Shown here: positions 1 to 6,845 of the stretch, piece by piece | Numbering within the stretch: position 1 is the stretch's first letter | Layout: every line of letters starts with the position of its first letter | Origin: Alectryocaccomicrobium faecavium | Lineage (GTDB): Bacteria > Bacillota > Clostridia > Christensenellales > Aristaeellaceae | Length of the DNA stretch: 11,181 nt | Direction: 5' to 3' | NCBI GenBank assembly: GCA_018713425.1 | Contig: DVOT01000263.1 | Span: 1 to 11,181, forward strand | The notes under the pieces: generated by a model | What the model was told of the DNA's origin: nothing | Database searches by the model: none | The model's input: the letters and a program-made list of their open reading frames with translations, nothing else | Program-made: the position numbers and the translations under genes

Positions 1-92
1 CGCGGTGTTCCGTGGCTGCGCACTGCGCTTCGCTCCGTGTGCTCGCCACTTTAGCCCTTCGGGCCTCCGACGGCCAGCGACCGGGACGGGAA
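1..92. repeat. GC-rich repeat-like sequence with short inverted repeats
   Basis: This stretch is very GC-rich and contains several short inverted repeats, for example GCCC-TTC-GGGC around 54-64 and GGCC-TCCGAC-GGCC at 62-75. Read on the minus strand from the ATG at 97-95 it stays open to the window edge and gives an Arg/Ala/Ser-rich peptide that includes EARRAKVASTRSEAQ. From memory, such peptides recur in short hypothetical proteins of gut Firmicutes and probably mark a dispersed intergenic repeat rather than a real gene. I cannot verify the copy number here. Confidence 0.4.
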
Positions 93-93
93 T

Positions 94-136
94 GCATTTT
101 TACCGCAAACGCAAGCGTTTGCTCTGCAAAAAATGC
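94..136. repeat. Nested inverted repeat (hairpin)
   Basis: An inner perfect inverted repeat, GCAAACGC-AA-GCGTTTGC at 105-122, lies inside an outer pair, GCATTTTT (94-101) and AAAAATGC (129-136). The A/T arms around a GC-rich core resemble a transcription terminator or a small mobile repeat. It lies downstream of the large minus-strand gene and next to a second hairpin, so it could contribute to termination. Confidence 0.45.
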
Positions 137-165
137 CAGAAATGACGTACACGCCGTCATTTCTG
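128..165 (-). terminator. Probable intrinsic terminator downstream of the nine-module protein gene
   Basis: An 11-bp perfect stem, CAGAAATGACG (137-147) and CGTCATTTCTG (155-165), encloses a 7-nt loop. On the minus strand it is followed after three bases by six T residues (plus-strand A run 128-133). This fits a factor-independent terminator for the minus-strand gene ending at 254. The stem is only moderately GC-rich, and the site lies about 90 bp past the stop codon. Confidence 0.5.
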
Positions 166-187
166 ATTAAAACCTCGTTCTTTCGAT

Positions 188-253
188 ACTTTGTCAATGC
201 TCTGAGCCGCGAACGGGCTTTATCAGCACCATTCGCGGCTCTGGAGAGGATTT
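188..253 (-). repeat. Dispersed repeat copy A: hairpin plus CAGAGCATTGACAAAGT
   Basis: Just past the stop codon of the minus-strand gene is a 10-bp perfect stem, GAGCCGCGAA (204-213) and TTCGCGGCTC (232-241). On the minus strand it runs directly into CAGAGCATTGACAAAGT (188-204). The same 17-mer with one change (CAGAGTATTGACAAAGT) follows the hairpin after the fructokinase gene at 10973-10989. Both copies also have an AAAATCC start and a CCGCGAATGGTG or CCGCGATTGGTG segment in the same order. I infer a dispersed 3'-flanking element. Its function is unknown. Confidence 0.5.
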
Positions 254-2689
254 TTATTCCGTGGGTGGATTGCAGCGCGGACAGGGCTCATAATCGAACC
301 GCAGCGCCCAATCGAGTGTCACGCGCTGGCTATTGTCCGAGCTCATACCCGCGTCGGAACAACTGCTCCGGCGGTGATAATAGCCGTTGTGGGCGATGGT
401 TTCCGTGGCGATGTACACATACGTAGTATCATCGCCGCCGCTACTGCCCCCGTTTCCATCATTTCCACCCAGTTCCGTGGGCGGATTGCACACCGAGCAC
501 GGCTCAAAGCGGTCTATGGCTTCAGAAAGCGCCCAGCGGCGCGTAGACGAAGCCACCGCTCCGCAGGAAGAACGCGCGTGGTACACGCCCTCCATGTCCA
601 GATACACGTATTCATCATCCCCACCCGTGGAAGGCGCGGGCGTAACGGACGGATTGTTGGCCGCCAGGATGCAATCCGGGCAAGGTTTTTTGCCGTTGGC
701 CAGCGCGCGGAAGAGGGACACATTGTAGCAATTGTTGGCGCGCGAGCAATTGCGGTCCGTGTGGAAGTACGGCTCGTCGGAACGGGCGTACACATTGTCC
801 GTCGTCTTCACGCCAATGCACAGCGGGCAGGGCGACTGGTCGCGCGAATTGATCACGCTGGGCGTCGCCGCGGAAAGGTTGCCCGTGGCATTTTGGCAAT
901 TCTCATCCACGTGGAAATATCGGTCGCTCTTGGAAGAATACCAGCGCACGCTTTCGGGCGAATACACATCCTCCACGTTGGGATTGTAGGTTGCACCGGC
1001 CGAAGGCGAAGAAGCCGTCGCGCCCGAAATGCACGTCGGGCAGGGCGCCATATTCTGCTCCAGGCAGAATTTCGCCGTGACCATCACCGAGTTCCTGCTG
1101 CTCCCAAATTGCGGGCAATCCTTGCGAATGTGGTAATACTGTTCTCCCTTCGTAGCCAACACCACGCTGCTATTATCGTGCAGCACCGTGCTGGGGTTGG
1201 TTTCCACCGTCACGTTCGAAAAATCGATTTCCACGCAGTACGGGCATGGATCCCTGTTGTAGAGATAGCGCGCTTCTTCCGCGGTGAACGATTTGGCGTT
1301 CTTCATGCCCTGGCAATTGCTCTGCGTGTGGAACCATTCGCCCGTTTCCGTCATATACACCCGGTCGGTCAGCGAAGTGATGGTGCTCTTCACGACGCCG
1401 CCCGCGCATATCGGGCAAAGGGTGTGGGGGTTGGTCTTGTTGAGTTCCGTCGCCTCGGCCCTGGTGTACAGCCGCGCGCCAGTCATGCCGTCGCAATTCG
1501 GGTTGGTGTGGAAATGTTTTCCACCCGGCGTGGCCCACAGGCCCACGCAATTGGGGCAGGGATCCTTGCCGGAGGACATGGTTTCCGTGTAGGAATGCGC
1601 GGGCGCTTCGCTTATGCGGCCATCGCAGGTGCTGTTCAGATGATAGTATTGGCCATCATCGTGGTAATAGTAAACCGTGCTCGTATCGCCGTCGTTGCCG
1701 GTACCGGTAATACAAACGGGGCAGGCGACCTTGCCCTGCTGCTCGGCGCTGGCCACGCTCATGGGCGTGCCCGGCGTGGTCATGTTCATTTCAGGGCAAG
1801 TGCTGTGCAGGTGGTAGTACCTGCCGGAGGCGTTTGCGTACACCACCGCGTTCTGGTTGGGATCCGTCGTCGTGGTCGTACCAGAATTATTGTTTGGACG
1901 CGGCGTGCTGGTGCTACCCGTGTTGCTGGTATTCGTTCCCGCGCTGGCGGAAGGCGACGGGGTGGGCGTAGCGCTCAAAATCGGCGTGCCAGAAGCGCCC
2001 GAAACGGCGGCAGAAGCCGAGGGTAAAGCACTGGGCTGAACCAGGTTGATGGTGCCGCCCGCGTTCGGGCCCGTCGTCACGTCGTTTCCGCCGCGGAAGC
2101 CGCCAAACATCCACACCAGCGCGATGATAAACCAAATGGCGGATACGGCGGAAATGATGGAGCGCACCATAATGTCAAAGCGGTCGCGCTTCCACAGGAT
2201 CCAAATGCCCAGCGGGGGCAAAACGACCAGCAGCACCCACATCAGCCATTCGTTTTCGTATAAGTAGCGCAGGATAACATTTTCTTCCTGCTGTTCAAAT
2301 TCTTCGCTGCCATAACGGGAGCGGTCGTATTCGCCGCCGCCCTCCTGGTCGTACGCAGCATAATCATCGTAGCCACGATCGTCATAGCCACGACTGCCAT
2401 ATCTGCCGCCTTCATACCCACGGTCGTCGTATCCGCGATCGTCGTATCCGCGGTCATCGTATCCACGGTCGTCATATCCGCGGTCATCGTACTCGCGGTC
2501 ATCGTACCCACGGTCATCGTACCCACGGCCGTCATACCCGTCGTCATACGAATCTTCACCGCCGGATTTCGGGCCGAAGGGAAGCTTCGGCTTCCAGCGA
2601 TGCGTTTCGCCTTCCCCCATTCTCCATTCGAGGCCGCGCTCTTTGGAGAAGCGAAATTCCAAATTGCCAATTTTCTTTGTCTTACCCAT
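254..2689 (-). CDS. Membrane protein with YDDRG repeats and nine His/Cys (probable metal-binding) modules
   Basis: The 811-residue product matches no named protein that I recognise. Residues 1-47 form a charged, Trp-containing head. Residues 48-110 are tandem YDDRG pentapeptides, seven of them exact. Two hydrophobic helices follow (about 148-166 and 175-195), joined by a basic KRDR loop. Residues 197-280 are a Ser/Thr/Pro/Asn-rich linker. From about 280 to the end are nine units of roughly 50-65 residues, each with [YFV]H-x4-C and then C-[PS]-x-C, for example YYHLHSTC with CPVC. One His and three Cys per unit suggest a structural zinc site. Similar YH...C...PCxxC modules occur as single C-terminal tails on some secreted Firmicutes nucleases; that link is family knowledge plus inference. 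Two helices put both ends on the same side, and the basic loop and linker favour the outside. The start is the ATG at 2689, because AGGAG lies 8 bases upstream. The in-frame GTG at 2698 overlaps that site. Confidence 0.85.
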   Translation of the reverse strand: MGKTKKIGNLEFRFSKERGLEWRMGEGETHRWKPKLPFGPKSGGEDSYDDGYDGRGYDDRGYDDREYDDRGYDDRGYDDRGYDDRGYDDRGYEGGRYGSRGYDDRGYDDYAAYDQEGGGEYDRSRYGSEEFEQQEENVILRYLYENEWLMWVLLVVLPPLGIWILWKRDRFDIMVRSIISAVSAIWFIIALVWMFGGFRGGNDVTTGPNAGGTINLVQPSALPSASAAVSGASGTPILSATPTPSPSASAGTNTSNTGSTSTPRPNNNSGTTTTTDPNQNAVVYANASGRYYHLHSTCPEMNMTTPGTPMSVASAEQQGKVACPVCITGTGNDGDTSTVYYYHDDGQYYHLNSTCDGRISEAPAHSYTETMSSGKDPCPNCVGLWATPGGKHFHTNPNCDGMTGARLYTRAEATELNKTNPHTLCPICAGGVVKSTITSLTDRVYMTETGEWFHTQSNCQGMKNAKSFTAEEARYLYNRDPCPYCVEIDFSNVTVETNPSTVLHDNSSVVLATKGEQYYHIRKDCPQFGSSRNSVMVTAKFCLEQNMAPCPTCISGATASSPSAGATYNPNVEDVYSPESVRWYSSKSDRYFHVDENCQNATGNLSAATPSVINSRDQSPCPLCIGVKTTDNVYARSDEPYFHTDRNCSRANNCYNVSLFRALANGKKPCPDCILAANNPSVTPAPSTGGDDEYVYLDMEGVYHARSSCGAVASSTRRWALSEAIDRFEPCSVCNPPTELGGNDGNGGSSGGDDTTYVYIATETIAHNGYYHRRSSCSDAGMSSDNSQRVTLDWALRFDYEPCPRCNPPTE
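2360..2548 (-). repeat. 15-bp tandem repeat encoding YDDRG pentapeptides
   Basis: Within the large minus-strand gene a degenerate 15-bp unit (CGTCGTATCCGCGGT and variants on the plus strand) repeats about a dozen times. It encodes Tyr-Asp-Asp-Arg-Gly, with variants YDDRE, YDGRG, YGSRG and YEGGR. The repeats stay in frame. Such a tract can vary in copy number by slippage, so its length may differ between strains. Confidence 0.85.
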
Positions 2690-2697
2690 ATCTTTCA

Positions 2698-2702
2698 CTC
2701 CT
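2698..2702 (-). promoter_or_regulatory. Ribosome binding site that fixes the start at 2689
   Basis: AGGAG on the minus strand sits 8 bases before the ATG at 2689-2687. The upstream in-frame GTG (2698-2696) shares its first base with this site and could not use it, so the ATG is the better start. Confidence 0.75.
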
Positions 2703-2719
2703 GCGTCCGTGGGGTAGCC

Positions 2720-2735
2720 ATGCGCAAGCGCGCAT
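2720..2735 (-). promoter_or_regulatory. Small hairpin in the leader of the nine-module protein gene
   Basis: ATGCGC-AAGC-GCGCAT is a perfect 6-bp stem with a 4-base loop. It lies between the predicted promoter at 2756-2784 and the ribosome site at 2698-2702, so it would be in the 5' untranslated leader. No T tract follows, and any regulatory role is speculative. Confidence 0.3.
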
Positions 2736-2755
2736 TGTCACTTGGATGCATCCTT

Positions 2756-2784
2756 ATGATACTACAAAAAACGCATCTCGTCAA
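2756..2784 (-). promoter_or_regulatory. Sigma-A type promoter for the nine-module protein gene
   Basis: On the minus strand, TTGACG (2784-2779) and TATCAT (2761-2756) are separated by exactly 17 bases. Each box matches the consensus at five of six positions. The predicted leader is about 60 nt. Confidence 0.7.
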
Positions 2785-2858
2785 TCACCCCTTAGACGGA
2801 AAAAGGGCAAATTCGGTTTCGTTTTGGCTCGAAATCCTTTAGAAATAAAAATTTAACA

Positions 2859-2886
2859 TTGTAATACCTTGGAAATATGTTAGAAT
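2859..2886 (+). promoter_or_regulatory. Probable promoter of the LysM-mutY pair
   Basis: TTGTAA (2859-2864) and TAGAAT (2881-2886) are spaced 16 bases apart in an AT-rich stretch, about 65 bp before the LysM gene start. The -10 box matches five of six consensus positions and the -35 four of six. Confidence 0.5.
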
Positions 2887-2949
2887 AAGGCATACAAGGC
2901 CCCTGGCCGCCATATCCTGAAGCAGCAAAATCTGGGAGGGAAAGCGGAT

Positions 2950-3453
2950 ATGGAGCGCCACACCATGCGGGAAGGGGATACGCTCAACGCCTTGAGCGCG
3001 CGCTATCGCGTACCCGCCTGCGCCATCCTGCGCGCCAACCGGGTATTCTCACCCGCCTGGCTTTCGCCTGGCCGGGAGATCCTCATCCCCGACGCGCGCT
3101 TTTGCCAGCGCGATGGGTTCCCCTGCCCCGTGCAAGCGGCGCGGCAACGGGCGCGCCAGCCCCGCCCCTGCGCCGTCCATATCGTCCACGGCCAGGAAAG
3201 CGCCGCCGCCGTCGCGCGCGCGTATGGCTTACCGGAGCGGCTGGTGTACCTGGCTGCCGGGCGGGCAGACGGCCCGCAAAATGGACAGGAACTGCTGCTG
3301 CCCCTGCCCGCGGCGAGCGCACGGTTGCATATCGCGCGGCCGGGCGAAACGCTCCGCCAGGTGGCCCGCGCGAACGATACGGACGAAGAAACCATCCGGC
3401 GGGAAAACTGCCTGTGGGGGCCGCTGCTGCCCGGCATGAAAATACTGGTTTAA
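2950..3453 (+). CDS. Triple-LysM domain protein
   Basis: The 167-residue protein consists almost wholly of three LysM modules, at about residues 3-48 (HTMREGDTLNALSARYRVP...), 75-120 (more divergent) and 126-167 (LHIARPGETLRQVARAND...). LysM domains bind N-acetylglucosamine-containing glycans such as peptidoglycan. No signal peptide, membrane helix or catalytic domain is visible. The protein is therefore either cytoplasmic, for example a spore-associated LysM protein in a sporulating mother cell, or exported by a route the sequence does not show. GGGAGG precedes the ATG with suitable spacing. The mutY start lies 24 bp after the stop codon, with no terminator between, so the two genes probably share a transcript. 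The LysM family is clear; the role is not. Confidence 0.85.
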   Translation: MERHTMREGDTLNALSARYRVPACAILRANRVFSPAWLSPGREILIPDARFCQRDGFPCPVQAARQRARQPRPCAVHIVHGQESAAAVARAYGLPERLVYLAAGRADGPQNGQELLLPLPAASARLHIARPGETLRQVARANDTDEETIRRENCLWGPLLPGMKILV

Positions 3454-3477
3454 CCAAGGATAAGAGGTGCTGCAAAC

Positions 3478-4527
3478 GTGCAGGAACGATTGCTACAATG
3501 GATGCGCGAAAACGACCGGAATCTCCCCTGGCGCGGTGAAACCGACCCTTACAAGATCTGGGTCAGTGAAATTATGCTCCAACAGACGCGCGCGGAAGCG
3601 GTAAAGCCGTATTATGCGCGCTTTCTCGCGGCCTTTCCCCATGTGCGCGCGCTCGCGGAAGCGCCGCTGGACGCGGTGTACAAGCATTGGGAAGGGCTGG
3701 GATACTATTCCCGCGCCCGCAATCTACACCGCGCGGCGCAGGAAATTGTTACAAAATATGACGGAAATTTGCCCCGCACGCGCGACGCGTTGATGACCTT
3801 GCCGGGCATCGGCGCGTACGCGGCTGGCGCGATTGCCTCCATCGCCTTTGGCGAGCGCGTACCCGCGCTGGATGGCAACCAGGCGCGCGTGCTTTCGCGG
3901 CTGTATTGCATCGATGCGCCGCTCAAATCGCCCGCGGATCTCTACCCGCTCGCGCTTTCACTGGTGCCGGAAAGCGCGCCGGGCGATTACAACCAGGCGC
4001 TGATGGATCTGGGCGCGCTGATTTGCCTGCCCAAAAATCCGCGCTGCGAAGCCTGCCCGCTCAGCGCCCTTTGCGCCGCCCACCGCGAAGGCCGCGAGCG
4101 TGAATTGCCCCGAAAACCGCCCAAGGCGGACAAGCGGCGGGAACGGCGCGGGGTGGCCATTGTGCTATCGGGCGGCTGTGCGCTGGTGCGCAGGCGGCCA
4201 GAAACGGGCCTCCTGGCTGGGCTATATGAATTCCCCAATTTTCTGGATGCCTGCGACGCGGCCTCGCTAACCGAGTGCCTGGAAGAAGCGGGGATTTCCG
4301 TGCGCTCCGGCGGGGAAGCGTGCGCATACACGCATGTATTCACGCACAAAATATGGGACATGCAGGGATTTTGGTTCCGAACGGAACCGGGTGCTTGCGG
4401 CGCAGGGATGATCGCGGCGGACGCGCAAAAGCTAAAAGAATTGAGCTTTCCCTCCGCCATGCGCCCGTTTCTCGATTTCGCTTTGCGCGCTTTGGAAGAA
4501 AATATTGGGCCGGAAGAAGAGCCATAG
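3478..4527 (+). CDS. mutY: Adenine DNA glycosylase MutY
   Basis: MutY removes adenine mispaired with 8-oxoguanine, the first step of the base excision repair that prevents G:C to T:A changes. The 349-residue length is normal for the family. Visible features are WVSEIMLQQTR with the catalytic Glu31; the helix-hairpin-helix LPGIGAYAAGAI (108-119); the catalytic Asp132 in LDGNQARV; the 4Fe-4S ligands Cys183, 190, 193 and 199 (C-x6-C-x2-C-x5-C); and a C-terminal NUDIX-like 8-oxoG reader with GLLAGLYEFPNF (244-255) and the FTH loop (288-290), equivalent to the FSH motif of Bacillus-type MutY. The start is GTG, with AGAGGTG 8 bases upstream; the N-terminus then aligns well with known MutY proteins up to LPWR. 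Gln replaces the more usual Val in the DGN-x-R segment. The gene follows the LysM gene in an apparent operon. Confidence 0.96.
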   Translation: MQERLLQWMRENDRNLPWRGETDPYKIWVSEIMLQQTRAEAVKPYYARFLAAFPHVRALAEAPLDAVYKHWEGLGYYSRARNLHRAAQEIVTKYDGNLPRTRDALMTLPGIGAYAAGAIASIAFGERVPALDGNQARVLSRLYCIDAPLKSPADLYPLALSLVPESAPGDYNQALMDLGALICLPKNPRCEACPLSALCAAHREGRERELPRKPPKADKRRERRGVAIVLSGGCALVRRRPETGLLAGLYEFPNFLDACDAASLTECLEEAGISVRSGGEACAYTHVFTHKIWDMQGFWFRTEPGACGAGMIAADAQKLKELSFPSAMRPFLDFALRALEENIGPEEEP

Positions 4528-4550
4528 CCTTCAAAACGGCTGGGTCGCAA

Positions 4551-4586
4551 AATGGCGGGCAACCCCACATGGGATTGCCCGCCATT
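4551..4586. terminator. Bidirectional terminator between mutY and the lipoprotein gene
   Basis: A 12-bp perfect stem, AATGGCGGGCAA and TTGCCCGCCATT, extends by three further G:C pairs after one mismatch and closes on a 4-base ACAT loop. It sits in the 81-bp gap between two convergent genes. The T tracts are short (TTTT on the minus side), so its strength rests on the stem. Confidence 0.75.
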
Positions 4587-4608
4587 GTCAAGCTCAATTG
4601 TTGCAGCT

Positions 4609-6744
4609 TTAGGACTGTATCGCAAGCGCCAGTGCCGCGTCGGAGAACAGGAATGCTTGCAATTCCGGCGTGGCCACGCCATCGGTTTCCTGCACGCCCA
4701 GCATCAACTGCACGTTGGAAATGGCGAAGAGCGTGTTCTCATCGAAAATATCCTCATACCCCGGGTTGGAAGCGCCCAGATAACCGAGCTCCTGCAACCG
4801 CACCTTCAAATTGTAGACCGCGTTGCCGGAAGAACCGTATTCGAGCGCCTCATAGGCATTGAGGTTGTACGCGTTCTGCTCCACATAGCGCGGCGCATAC
4901 GGGGAATAGAGAATCTGCTGCAGAGAAACCGTCGCGACGCCCATATCCGTTTGCGCATACAGCCCGATCATGTTCTGGAAGCGCACCACGGCGTCCGCCG
5001 TAGCCTGGCCATAGGTTCCATTCGGCGTGCCGCTGGCATATCCCAATTCCACCAGCCGCGCTTGCAGCGCCGCCACATCGGAACCGCTGTTGCCTTCTTG
5101 CAGCACCTGATAGGTGGTCAATCCAGTCGTCGGCGCAGGCGTTATCACCGGCGCGGCCGTAGGCGAAGCCACCGGCGCATACACCGGAGCGTCCGCCGCG
5201 TAAAGCCGCTGTTGCAATTCCACCGTGGCGACGCCGGTCTGTTCCCAGCCCAGCGCCTGTTGGAAGCGCTTTACGGCTTCCGCCGTGGCCGGGCCGTAAG
5301 AACCGGCCGAAGACGGTTCGCCATACGCGTATCCCAAGGCGACCAGGCGGGATTGCAGCGCGTAAACCGCGGTTCCCTGCGAACCGATGCTCAGTTCCGT
5401 ATAGGCGGAAGGCGTGGAGGAAGCGGGCGTTTTGCTCGGAGCCGCCGAGGAGAACAGCACCGCGAGTACATCGGTGGAAGCGATGCCCGTGGGCGTCCAG
5501 CCCAGCGCTTCCTGGAAGGCCTTCACCGCCTCAACCGTAGCCTGATAGTACAAGCCGTCCGCACTGCCGCTGAGGTATCCCAAATCGATCAATCGCTGTT
5601 GCATTTCCGCCACGGCCTGACCCGTGCTGCCAAAGCTCAGTTGCGTGTAGCCCGTTGTGGGCGTAGCCGTAGGCGTGGAGGCGTTGTAGCGCGGCGCACT
5701 GCTGGAAAAGAGAACCTCCTGCAAAGAAGCGGTCGCTACGCCCGTTTCGCTTAGGCCAATGGCCTTTTGGAATTTGCTCACCGCTTCCACGGTCTTGTTC
5801 ATATAGTTACCCGTCACCGTGCTTTGCAGATAGCCCAATTCCACCAGGCGCGCTTGCAAGCGCCGCACGGCGTCGCCCTTGCTGCCATAGCTTAATAGCG
5901 TGTAGTTCCCCGTCGTGTTCGCGGTGGGCGTGGGCGTAGCCTGGCTGCCAAAGGCCTGCTGATAGGTGCGCGCGTTGTCGGAATACAGCACTTCCTGCAT
6001 GGCTTCCGTGGCCACGCCGGTCTGCGCGCGGCCATAGGCCGCCTCGAATTTCATCACAGCGTTGCGGGTATCCGTGCCATAAATTCCATCGACAGAACCT
6101 GTGAGGTATCCTAGGCTCTTAAGACGGTTTTGCAGCGCGCGCACCGCCGTTCCCGTATCGCCATAGCGCAAATCGGCCGAGGGTTTGGCCGTGGCCGTCG
6201 GCCTGGCGGGGGCGGAAGTGGGCTTTGGCGTCGCCGTGCTCACGGTGCCGCCCGAATAGCGCGGCGCGTCCGCGGCGAACAAGCGCTGCTGCATATACGA
6301 AGAGGCCACGCCCGTTTGCGTAAGCCCGATGGCTTGCTGAAAACGCTTCACGGCGGTTTCCGTATTGGTGCCAAAATTCCCATCCGCCGAATCCGTCAAA
6401 TAGCCCAAATCGCGCAGGCGCTGCTGGAGTTGTTTCACCGCGTCTCCCGTGTTGCCCCGCGCCAACTGGGAATATGTTGTGCTGCTCGTGGCGGACGGCG
6501 TAGGCACAACTTCCGTTTGCCAGCCCTGGGTTACGCTCGCTATAGGCGCCGTGGCCGAAGCGTTGGGCGAAGGCGAAGCGCTTGGCCCCGCTGTCGCGTC
6601 TTTGGTGGCAAAGGGTACCACCGCATCCACGCCAAAACCGGCGAGCGGATCGCTCACATCGTCCTGCCCTGCGCCGCAGCCCGCCAAAAGTGCCACTACC
6701 ACAAGCATCGCCGCAAGCCATATCCATTTATATCTTTGTTTCAT
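4609..6744 (-). CDS. Lipoprotein with seven peptidoglycan-binding (PG_binding_1) domains
   Basis: The 711-residue protein starts with a lipoprotein signal peptide: positive KQRYK, a hydrophobic core and the lipobox LLAGC with Cys23 as the lipidated residue. It should be anchored to the outer face of the membrane. Seven PG_binding_1-type domains follow, at about residues 91-163, 190-261, 281-353, 366-437, 448-522, 545-620 and 631-704. Each has the pattern GxxGxAVxxLQxRLxxLGY, then GxYGxxTxxAVxxFQ, then TGVA near the unit end. Ala/Thr/Pro/Ser linkers separate most of them. This fold normally tethers wall enzymes to peptidoglycan, but no amidase, transglycosylase or peptidase domain is present. 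It may be a wall-membrane tether or scaffold (inference). GGAGGG lies 7 bases before the ATG. The last unit is the most divergent. Confidence 0.92.
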   Translation of the reverse strand: MKQRYKWIWLAAMLVVVALLAGCGAGQDDVSDPLAGFGVDAVVPFATKDATAGPSASPSPNASATAPIASVTQGWQTEVVPTPSATSSTTYSQLARGNTGDAVKQLQQRLRDLGYLTDSADGNFGTNTETAVKRFQQAIGLTQTGVASSYMQQRLFAADAPRYSGGTVSTATPKPTSAPARPTATAKPSADLRYGDTGTAVRALQNRLKSLGYLTGSVDGIYGTDTRNAVMKFEAAYGRAQTGVATEAMQEVLYSDNARTYQQAFGSQATPTPTANTTGNYTLLSYGSKGDAVRRLQARLVELGYLQSTVTGNYMNKTVEAVSKFQKAIGLSETGVATASLQEVLFSSSAPRYNASTPTATPTTGYTQLSFGSTGQAVAEMQQRLIDLGYLSGSADGLYYQATVEAVKAFQEALGWTPTGIASTDVLAVLFSSAAPSKTPASSTPSAYTELSIGSQGTAVYALQSRLVALGYAYGEPSSAGSYGPATAEAVKRFQQALGWEQTGVATVELQQRLYAADAPVYAPVASPTAAPVITPAPTTGLTTYQVLQEGNSGSDVAALQARLVELGYASGTPNGTYGQATADAVVRFQNMIGLYAQTDMGVATVSLQQILYSPYAPRYVEQNAYNLNAYEALEYGSSGNAVYNLKVRLQELGYLGASNPGYEDIFDENTLFAISNVQLMLGVQETDGVATPELQAFLFSDAALALAIQS

Positions 6745-6795
6745 CTTCTATCCCTCCAATGGTTTGGCACTGGTAATCTCAACATCTATCAGACG

Positions 6796-6824
6796 AAAAA
6801 CACGGGATGAAAGTTCATCCCGTG
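6796..6824 (-). terminator. Intrinsic terminator after the marR-type gene
   Basis: A perfect 10-bp stem, CACGGGATGA (6801-6810) and TCATCCCGTG (6815-6824), has a 4-base loop. On the minus strand five T residues (plus-strand A run 6796-6800) follow immediately. It lies 22 bp past the MarR stop codon and about 50 bp before the lipoprotein start. The lipoprotein gene therefore probably has its own promoter or depends on readthrough. Confidence 0.85.
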
Positions 6825-6845
6825 GCAAAAAATTCTTGTAAAAAG

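Noticed and set aside
1..97. A possible partial minus-strand gene starting at the ATG at 97
   Set aside because: It has no ribosome site, and its peptide looks like a translated repeat rather than a protein domain.
374..2026. A 550-codon plus-strand open frame opposite the nine-module protein gene
   Set aside because: It is rich in Arg, Ala, Gly and His with no domain or ribosome site, as expected for the antisense of GC-rich DNA. The minus-strand frame has clear repeated modules.
2360..2548. The 15-bp tandem repeat as a CRISPR or replication iteron array
   Set aside because: The units are contiguous without spacers, stay in frame and encode a pentapeptide, so a coding repeat explains them.
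2690..2698. The upstream GTG start of the nine-module protein
   Set aside because: The GTG overlaps the AGGAG ribosome site; the ATG at 2689 has proper spacing.
3987..4682. A 231-codon minus-strand open frame across the end of mutY
   Set aside because: It runs through the terminator hairpin into the convergent gene, has no recognisable domain, and opposes well-conserved MutY sequence.
4552..5754. A 400-codon plus-strand open frame opposite the lipoprotein gene
   Set aside because: Its composition is Arg/His/Gly-rich, it overlaps the terminator hairpin, and the opposite strand encodes obvious peptidoglycan-binding domains.
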